Assembly: GCA_936440205.1 (NCBI GenBank)
Contig: OW387133.1
Coordinates: 4,306,001-4,370,000 of the forward strand
Length of the DNA: 64,000 nt
DNA from: Lepidonotus clava
Lineage: Eukaryota > Annelida > Polychaeta > Phyllodocida > Polynoidae
Direction of reading: 5' to 3'
In this document: positions 56,569 through 64,000 of the stretch, piece after piece
How the letters are laid out: the number at the start of each line of letters is the position of its first letter
Numbering within the stretch: the stretch's first letter is position 1
Made by a program: the position numbers and the translations under genes
Notes under the pieces: model-generated
What the model saw: only the letters and a program-made list of their open reading frames with translations
The model's database searches: none
Told to the model about the DNA's origin: nothing

Positions 56569-57798
56569 CATATAGATTAACCAGTATATAAATCCTATAT
56601 ATAGGAGGTCAGTATATCTCAGTTCCTGACTCCCCAGTTTCATCCCTGACCTGTCACAAACTGAGGAGTGTCTGATAACGTTGATAAGGTACCCAGCTTC
56701 TGTAGGCTTTGCAGATACCACAGATAACCGAGGGTCCCACATATGTCAAGTATGGCACGCAATAAAGATAACTTAATCCTAACGCAGGCTGATTTTTACT
56801 TTTATTTGGTTATTTTCTATGTGAATAGGACATAAAACCATAGGTCCTATATACCATTTGAAAGGGATCTATAAGCCCGTTCTAATTATATGTAACACTT
56901 ACATACTTAGCTGTTCATTTCCACTGTCAACTTTCAAAATAAGAAGCACAATCGGCCTGTGGATTATAGGCTGTAGCCATAGCCGTGGCAGTTGGCAACT
57001 AGATTTAGGGATAGACATTAGGGGCCTTTGATTAATTATGTATACGCAACAAGTGGGCGGGGGGGGGGGGGGGTATTGGCGGAGTAAGGGTGGGGGAGGG
57101 GACATGGCATACCCTCCTTCTTTTCGGGCAGTGAGGTGTTCCCTAATGTAAAATTCAGTCAAAAAGGCATTGAAAATAAAATCCTTGAAAATCGAAGCTT
57201 TGAAAAAACAATGCACCTATATATTTGTCCGAGAACACACAGAAAAGGAAATGCTCTATTTTACCTGCTAATTCCAAACTTAGGAATTCAGGTGCAAGAG
57301 GCACTCGTCAATTTCTCCCTATAGCTACCACGGACAGCTTACTTGGCTATCTGTAGGTCAATATCGATTGATATTGTCATATAGAATATGTATAATTATT
57401 TGTAAGATATGTTCCCTATCTACAATAATTTTGAAATCAATTTAAAAAATGTTACATATAGAGAGATGTTATAGAAATTTTTTTTTTAAAAAAGTCAATG
57501 CTAATTTTCCTTCTATGTTCTCTATCTACAATAATTTTCAAATCAATTTCAAAAAATGTAATATATTATAGAGAGATGTTATAGAAATTAAAAAAAGTCA
57601 ATGCTAGTTTTCCTTCTTTTTAAACCATAAATAATGTCATAGACATTTCAAATGTCTATACCTAAGCCTCGTGAGTTTTATACACATTTCTCAGTATGCA
57701 TTGATCAAGGCTTGTCTGCAGGTAAGATGTAGAAAATAAGCTATCCGTGGCGGGAAGAATTAAAAATATGCAAGTCACGGTGCTCTATGTGAACCTAT
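56569..57798. other. No gene recognised
   Basis: Left end of the TAGGGGCC MITE family near 57020 followed by a G run (57060-57073). The words CTATCTACAATAATTTT...AAAAAATGT recur at 57416 and 57521, about 105 bases apart, an imperfect direct duplication. The rest is AT-rich. Confidence 0.45.
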
Positions 57799-57852
57799 GG
57801 GGCGGTGGGGAGGTGGGGAGGTGGGGTGGGGAGGTGGGGAGATGGGGAGGTG
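57799..57852. repeat. (GGGGAGGT)n G-rich tract
   Basis: About six irregular repeats of GGGGAGGT/GGGGTGG on the plus strand. Runs of four G at short spacing make it a strong candidate for G-quadruplex folding. Confidence 0.85.
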
Positions 57853-59295
57853 ATATCCAGGTGGAAATCGATAAGGTTTGAACGCTGCTAGGCAGGTAGG
57901 AGAATGGCTCAGGTACAATACCTTGAACCTGCTTTATTAGGTGCATAGAGTTAACTGATTATTCCAGGAGCGTACCCAGCCTTAAAATCTGAGGGGGTTC
58001 CAGGTAAATCTAAAGGGGGTTCCAGCTAGTTATTTTGATACCATCTAGTTATTTTGACATCTTTAGTTTCATTATATAACCTTTGACTGAGCCTGCTTGA
58101 GCCCACGTAATCGGTCCGCTAATGTCCCAAGGGGATGGTTAATACTGGTTTATTTAGGGAACTCCTGCCAATATAACTAGCACCAACAGGAAGGAAGAAC
58201 ACTCAATTTGAAATTTCCCCAGTGAATTAACCCTTACTTTCCATATACCCTATCAAATGATTAAAAACAGAAACACTTCCCCAACACACTATAACCAGTA
58301 ATGACCAGCCCCTTGGGGACACCAGGGGACCGATTACGTAGGCTTTTGTACATACACAGCTGAGGGTCTCAGTGTTTTGGTAGCTGGCATATGTACACAT
58401 ACATGTACATGTGACCCAGGTGAAAAGGGACAACTTGATTAGTCGGGGGAGAATCGGGGGGGGGGGGGGGGTCTTTACACCTCCCCCCCCCCCCGGCATA
58501 CTGTTTACAAAGAGTGTAAAAAGTTAGGTGTGTGCGTGCATACAAGATTTCTCAGCCACTTTAAGGAAATGATCGCGCAGGCTCAAACGGGCACTGTCCT
58601 GTCTTGATATACCTACTCTTAACAGACTAGCCACAAAATTCGCTCATAACGACAGTTCAAAACAGGCAGAATGCGCATTCTGAGCCTAGTCTGTAAGGGG
58701 TAGTTTGCATACACCCTTGGGCCCCCCTTGATTCTCCCCACCAAGGATAGCTAAATTTATGCAATGCACCTGCAGGCTAGGCTAGATCAGGATTCATCCT
58801 GGGAAATATACATGCAATTAAGTTATAGGGCTTAAGTATAGCAGTTTTCTTTATTCGTGGCATTCTTTATGGTTCAACATAATACAAAACTAGCTATGGT
58901 TATTTTTCCAATTTGTATCTATGTCTACTTCATATTTAGGTTGGTCTGAAAATGAATCCATTACAGATAGAAATATGGAAAAGATTCTATATTTTCTATA
59001 GATTTCTTAGTGTTTTCTACCACAAAATTAGCCAAAATGAACGTGCAGGTACTTAACACGCTGTAAATCAGCTATCTGTGGTAGGGAGAATTGTGATTAC
59101 ATGCAGGTACCTGGCATATGTACACATGTACAGGTGTACACGTACAAAGGAAAACACAGTATGCCAAAGTCTCAGGTGTTGCCTGTGCCAGGCTAGAATA
59201 AGTTCAATAACATGTTACGTTCTGGTTCTTTAGCATTCTTCCCATACATGAATCCTCATGTTCTTGTATTTTAGACTACACAAGATCAATATACA
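57853..59295. other. No gene recognised
   Basis: Contains facing G and C runs at 58455-58494, a short duplication of AGGGGGTTCCAG and CTAGTTATTTTGA near 57990-58060, and the fold-back at 58620-58697. No exon was seen. Confidence 0.4.
58620..58697. mobile_element. 78-bp fold-back, TTACAGACTAGCC family
   Basis: TAACAGACTAGCCACAAAAT at the left mirrors GAGCCTAGTCTGTAA at the right, with ACGACAGTTCAAAAC inside. A longer relative lies at 61183-61406. Confidence 0.7.
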
Positions 59296-59421
59296 CAGGG
59301 GCGGATCCATAGATTTTCCCAAAAAAAAGAGGGGGGGGGGGCTATTGTAGAAAATTATGCTGGACCCTCCAGGTCCGAGAATTTTACATTAAAAATGTTT
59401 GGCCTCCGCCCCCCACCACTG
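59296..59421. mobile_element. Poly-G/C short element, short copy
   Basis: CAGGGGCGGATCCATAGATT at the left; CCCCCCACCACTG at the right. A G run at 59331-59341 and a TTTTACATTAAAAATG block. A separate C run follows at 59446-59461. Confidence 0.6.
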
Positions 59422-59790
59422 ATGCATAAAGTTACAATAAGTTCAGCCCCCCCCCCCCCCGCACACTTAAATACAAACATGTATTACTTTTTATGCACGC
59501 TGCTACCATTTGTTCTGCAAAATGGAAAAGTTGTGTCGAGCAGTTTTTTCTTATTTCAATATTTAAAGCTTCAATAGACTTTCGTTAAAGTTATTGTTGC
59601 TAATAGATGCAATCTTCCTATCCCTTTTCCAATGTATCTGTCTACAAACATTATTAGCATGTGTGCTCATGGAATACAAAAGAAGAGGAAACCGTTGGCA
59701 GAGCGTTACATGCACTAATGTACAATGTCTATACACCAGCACACATACTTGTTTGTACAGCTAACAAAGTAAGTGGGAGACCAGCATGGG

Positions 59791-59866
59791 TTCTGGGATC
59801 TGGTTTCTTGTTTAATTCTAGAGCCTTGTTCTAGGACCTGGTTTCTTGTTTAATTCTAGAGCCTTA
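59791..59866. repeat. 38-bp tandem duplication
   Basis: TTCTGGGATCTGGTTTCTTG (continuing TTTAATTCTAGAGCCTTG) is repeated with two or three changes from 59829. Confidence 0.9.
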
Positions 59867-60009
59867 CACACAGCAAAATGTTCATTGAGCATCGTGTGAA
59901 TATATATGCGCACGCACGCTTGCAAACTATCTGATATTGTCGATGTATCAATGATATGTTTTGATTTAATTTATGATACATTTCATATCAGTATGCTATT
60001 TTTGCAACA

Positions 60010-60240
60010 TTATGAATATATATATATATATATATAATATTATGGATTTAGATTACACATATATATATATATATATATAAACATATATACATATATACAT
60101 ATACACATATAATATTATGGATTTAGATTACACATACATATATATACACATATAGATTACACATACATATATTGCACATACATATATATATACATGCATG
60201 CATGCATGCATACATACATACATACATACATATATGTCAT
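60010..60240. repeat. TA / ATAC microsatellite block with an internal duplication
   Basis: TA runs, CATA and GCAT runs. The phrase AATATTATGGATTTAGATTA (then CACATA) occurs at about 60036 and 60111. Confidence 0.9.
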
Positions 60241-60867
60241 GCAGTGTATAACATGTTTATGTGCTATCTATCCTCTATACAGGTAGGCTAATATACGATC
60301 TACTATCAGTACCCATACCGGTACCTTCCTACATAGATAGCAGATTTTACCTGTTTACCGTTCACCTTACAGTTACACGCCTGTGGGCGACATCTAAAGG
60401 TATCACAATGAAAATACCTGTAATCACCTTCAGATGCTACTGTGCTACTGCTAGGTACATATTCAAGTGGATTGTTCCCTATTCAAAGCTTTCCTTGCAC
60501 TTGTGACAGTGAAGTTCTGTAGGGTAAAATATGTGGGGTTCATGGGGGGAAATAACCCTTAGGGCCCTATTACGCTACACGACTTTGAGCTGCGATATCA
60601 GTGCAATATGATCACATTACCAAATCAAAATGCACACAGGAGTGATATACTTGCATGAAATTGGCAACTTGGGATATCATTTTACACATATATGTAACAA
60701 GGAATTTTGTCTCTGAATATTTCTGATTTCTCAGCAGCATCGTCATATCGCAGCTCATGTCCTGTATTGTAATAACCCCCTCGGTAGGTGAATGTCCCCC
60801 CTGGCTCAAACGGCCACCCTCTGACGACCCACGCAGCCTTTCTTATTAATATAAATATACCCTATAC
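60241..60867. other. No gene recognised
   Basis: GGGCCCTATTACGCTACACG (60563) and a GCTGCGATAT...CATATCGCAGCTCATG pair (60591 and 60743) mirror each other, with TGTATTGTAATAACCCC at about 60763, so an inverted-repeat element of roughly 220 bases probably lies at 60561-60780. No coding exon. Confidence 0.4.
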
Positions 60868-61157
60868 CAGAGACCTTGTATGTATATATAGGATATATAG
60901 AGACTGGAAAGCTTCTCTTTGGGCCTATGTGCCTATTTCCCTGGTGGCTGGTAGGATCAACTATGACCAGGGTCTGGCCATTACCAATGTAATTGTGGAA
61001 TAGCTAGTGACACCACACTGACTATTTTTAACATGGACATAATGGTCAATCCAAATCTAGCCCTACCAAGGGCCAGGTGGCAGGCCTGTAGTGGATAACA
61101 GGTTTACCCCTGGCTTTCCAGTCTCTATATATCCTATATATACATACAAGGTCTCTG
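60868..61157. mobile_element. 290-bp MITE with perfect 45-bp inverted ends and a 7-bp target duplication
   Basis: Bases 60868-60912 (CAGAGACCTTGTATGTATAT and onward) are the exact reverse complement of 61113-61157. CCTATAC stands immediately on both sides (60861-60867 and 61158-61164). The interior is about 200 bases without coding capacity. CAG...CTG ends with a 7-bp duplication resemble a hAT-type element, though hAT usually makes 8. Perfect ends imply recent insertion. Confidence 0.92.
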
Positions 61158-61182
61158 CCTATACAGACTTGTCTAATACCCT

Positions 61183-61406
61183 TTACAGACTAGCCCAAGA
61201 ATGTGCATTATGTCTGAATCGAACTGTCATTATGAGCGCATTTTGAGGCTAGTCTGTAATGGCTTCAGAATGCGTATTGGACCTGTAGTTATAACAATCA
61301 TAGAATGACCATTCTCTGACAACTATGTATGAGGTATGAACTCAAATTGCGGCTATAATGACAGTTCAATGCATGACAAATGCGCATTCTTAGTCTAGCC
61401 TGTAAT
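61183..61406. mobile_element. Double fold-back of the TTACAGACTAGCC family
   Basis: TTTACAGACTAGCCCAAGAA at the left mirrors GAGGCTAGTCTGTAAT at 61245-61260, forming a first palindrome that resembles the 58620 copy. A third, inward-facing end (GCATTCTTAGTCTAGCCTGT, then AA) closes the unit at 61406. CGAACTGTCATTATGAGCGC and GGCTATAATGACAGTTCAAT mirror each other within. Confidence 0.65.
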
Positions 61407-61649
61407 ACCCTTTGTAACAAGCCCAGTGCACAATCAGAGGCCTAGTCTAAAAAGGGCGAAAGTTGTGTATTCACTGCCCAACCCCGATGTGTGTTCCACA
61501 TTGCCCGAACCCAAACGGGAACATGTCAGTGCACTACAAACCTGTACCAGTGATGTCACAAGCCCAACAGCGGCCCTGGGTTCGACATGATGTGACTATA
61601 CACTAGATCTGGGTAACTGGCCCAACTCGTATACATAAGGGCCCCACAC

Positions 61650-61878
61650 TAAAGCCCCATGCATACCCACTGAGTAACTTTTACAGAGTTGGGCAAAGAT
61701 CGGCGCTAAAATCGGCTGATATCCTACCCCTGGAATTGGCCGATGATTTTAGCACCGATTCAGATCAAACATGTACATTTCAATATACTGTACTAACAGC
61801 CAATCATACGAATCAACCGATTTTAGCGCAGATCCGTTGCCTAACTCTTTAACAGTTGCTTAGTGGGTATGGGGCTTA
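61650..61878. mobile_element. 229-bp MITE, TAAAGCCCCAT family
   Basis: TAAAGCCCCATGCATACCCA (then CTGAGTAACTTTTACAGAGT) at the left mirrors AACAGTTGCTTAGTGGGTAT (then GGGGCTTA) at the right. Inner GATCGGCGCTAAAATCGGCT is mirrored by AACCGATTTTAGCGCAGATC. It shares its ends with 14053-14338 and 48475-48652 but has a different interior. Confidence 0.8.
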
Positions 61879-62734
61879 AGGCACATAATAGGTATAAGCA
61901 GAGACCTCACAAGATTCATTTGGAAATGTGTAAGCGTATCACCGATTATAGATCAGTGTGAGAAGCATGAAAAGAAACTATTGTTGAGCAAAAAAGGGAT
62001 CACAATATGTGGAGGCGATTATAACAACCTTATAGAAATAACCCCTCCATGCTTATATCAGAGAGAGAGGTCTACAAGCCTTTCTCAGTATAGTATGGCG
62101 CCCTGCTAGTAGAAAAGGCCTGAACAAAGCGATGGGGATATAGGTTATTCTGCGCCTAAGATCTGATGATAGGGATCAAGACATCTATCGCGGGAGGCTC
62201 CACTGCGCAGGTTCGAAAAAAGGTGTATTCTAATCGAACCCACTCCTCTCTTTCCCTGCACACCTTCCCGGAAATCCATGTATACGGTGTACAATATGCA
62301 TAACCGCATTGAAGGTAAGCGCGGCCACATTTATCAATAATAAAATAACCTAATAACATTATGGTGTGGGAGTGTGGGAGTTCTATTGCTGAGTATATAG
62401 ATCCTTCGGCCTACCTGGGACTGCTGCTGCCGCTGACTGAAGGGTTCCCTGGACGGTTGGAGAGTGGGGTTAGGCTTACGGTGGTAGGCCTATATATAGG
62501 CTTAGGCCTAGATGGTGGGTCGATGGTCGGGGTCACAAGCTGGGACAAACAGGGGAGGGCCAGGCCCAACATGCACCGGTATACAGAATTAAGGATAGAC
62601 GACCGGCGGACGTTTGCAGTGCTGCTATCAATGCAATTCAAAGCATTTATTTCGAATCTTATCGTAGAATTTTTGAGACTATAATATTATGTCTATAATG
62701 TAGGATATGTCTTTAGATATGTAGGGCAAAGCTG

Positions 62735-62791
62735 ATAAGGCTCTTGCTATGGGTGATTGCCCAAGCATCACCCTGTGACTGAGAGCCTTAT
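62735..62791. repeat. 57-nt nested hairpin
   Basis: ATAAGGCTCT at 62735 is complementary to AGAGCCTTAT at 62782, and inside it GGGTGAT is complementary to ATCACCC. The result is a nested stem-loop. It could be a tiny fold-back element or the footprint of a structured RNA; no tRNA-like boxes were found. Confidence 0.55.
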
Positions 62792-63366
62792 TTAGTGTAT
62801 TGCATTATCCATGTGTGCCAATTAAAGTCTAATGCTGTTTAGAAAGTACTTCAATTAAGTGGGTTTTAATGTATTTGGGATTTTTGTTTCCTCCTTTACG
62901 CTTCACCTTTAGTCTACTTCATACAATGTCAAATGGGTAAATGGGCAAAATGCTTATGTGCCCCCCCCCCCCCCCCAAAAAAAAAAAAAAAAAAAAAATC
63001 CTGTATAGGACCTATGCCCCCGGGCGGATCCCTGTATTGTATATATAGATAAATTCTACTTCATGCCATGATTGACAGTTATGTAGGAGGGCTTGTGAAC
63101 AAGGGAATCTTAGACTGTGCCTTCTACCCTTAAAGTGAACGGACTGTTCTAGTACCACGTACGTAACCATCTTGGTGCCGTTTTTGCTGAGTCACTATGC
63201 CAGGCATACTGTTCATCATCGGAAAGCTAATCTACTTACACCCCATGGGATGATCCTGTGGCTTATCATGGCTTTATAAACGTTATGTATTTGCGTGTCA
63301 TATGCTTTTTATACTGACTTATTTTGGGTGATAAGGCAGAAGAGATTCCTTGTCAGTGGTCAAACC

Positions 63367-63818
63367 AATGGCGGATTTAGGGGGAGCCCCCCCCCCCCCC
63401 CCCCCCCACACACACACATACACACCTACCCCCTTTCTTTATTGGCCAAATTTAGATATTTTTTTTAATTGTAAAATTCTGGAAAGTAGGTGCGCGCCAT
63501 ACTATTAGCGCACACCCGACTTTAAAAAAAAAGACTAATAATTTAGTAAAACCGACTCTCATATGTAAATGGGTTCCTTAAAACTGCCTGGGGAATATCT
63601 CAGAATAGATACCATGATTATTGTGATTTCATTGCTAATTGCATAACTAAATAATAATATTACTATTGGGAGAACACAAGAACTGTAAATACCCCGCTGC
63701 CGGCTTAAGAGGTGAGAGGGGGGAGGGGTAAATTAAAGATTGAAATAAATGGCACCAAGTAAATCAATACTTGGCTACCAATAGGGTTGGGGTGCAAAGC
63801 CCCTAGACCCGCCCCTGA
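63367..63818. mobile_element. Poly-G/C element ends (one long or two partial copies)
   Basis: AATGGCGGATTTAGGGGGAG at the left, with a C run at 63389-63407, TTGGCCAAATTTAGATATTT as at 42899, and CTAGACCCGCCCCTG at the right. The distance is larger than in other copies, so two incomplete elements are as likely as one. Confidence 0.5.
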
Positions 63819-64000
63819 CTTGTATATCAGTCAGGTGTTTACCCTTAGGTATAGGGCTACTGGCTGTATGATACAGAACCCCCTTGACGTTCAGACTGGG
63901 TTATCTATATTGTGATACACTGTTCCCCTATGTCCTACCGTAGTAAAACATGTCTTTATCTCCTGTGTGCCAATCAGTAATATTGATAAGTGCTAGACTA

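Larger units (their letters stand above)
61879..64000. other. Gene-free right end of the window
   Basis: Holds the small hairpin at 62735-62791, a C17-A22 run at 62960-62998 followed by CCCGGGCGGATCCCTG (poly-G/C element end), and the element pieces at 63367-63818. A local palindrome TAGGCCTATATATAGGCTTA lies near 62486. Open frames up to 107 codons show no family motif. Confidence 0.4.

Noticed and set aside
1-64000. tRNA, rRNA or other standard RNA genes
   Set aside because: I looked for A/B-box pairs and clover-leaf spacing on both strands and saw only one doubtful B box (12415-12540).

Overview
The window reads as animal nuclear DNA. Genes are split by GT-AG introns, most of the sequence is AT-rich non-coding DNA, and it is crowded with microsatellites, long G/C homopolymer runs and short inverted-repeat transposons. 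Two sigma-class (prostaglandin D synthase-like) glutathione S-transferases, a Rho-like GTPase, a tyrosine-recombinase retrotransposon and a Penelope-like element together suit a marine invertebrate. An invertebrate deuterostome such as amphioxus or a hemichordate is my best guess; the sequence alone does not prove it.

Layout. 1-5.6 kb is visibly richer in GC, holds no gene I can recognise, and contains the 3' part of a Penelope-like retroelement (minus strand, about 4430-5090). 5.6-17.7 kb is AT-rich. It has two possible exons of an unrecognised plus-strand gene (8284-8406 and 9301-9676), a LINE remnant, and many inverted-repeat elements, including a fold-back element with a fourfold-amplified end and two copies of a palindrome-headed repeat. 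17742-22642 is an apparently whole, young tyrosine-recombinase retrotransposon of the Ngaro/PAT split-direct-repeat type, inserted in a TA/TG microsatellite. 22.6-28.6 kb is repeat-rich and gene-free. 28695-35119 (minus) is a three-exon gene for an atypical Rho-family GTPase with a clear TATA box upstream. 35.4-44.6 kb is gene-free and contains a tandem array with units of about 320-380 bp plus several poly-G/C short transposons. 44666-47953 and 49766-52564 (both minus) are two tandem sigma-class GST genes, each with five coding exons, the same intron phases and a poly(A) signal. 52.6-64 kb is gene-free, again full of inverted-repeat elements, including one with perfect 45-bp ends and a 7-bp target duplication.

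How the genes relate. The two GST genes are clearly duplicates (199 and 200 aa, same exon plan) and should encode cytosolic glutathione-dependent enzymes. The Rho gene is not functionally linked to them as far as I can see. Everything else that is recognisable is mobile or repetitive DNA, much of it sitting in introns of the three genes.
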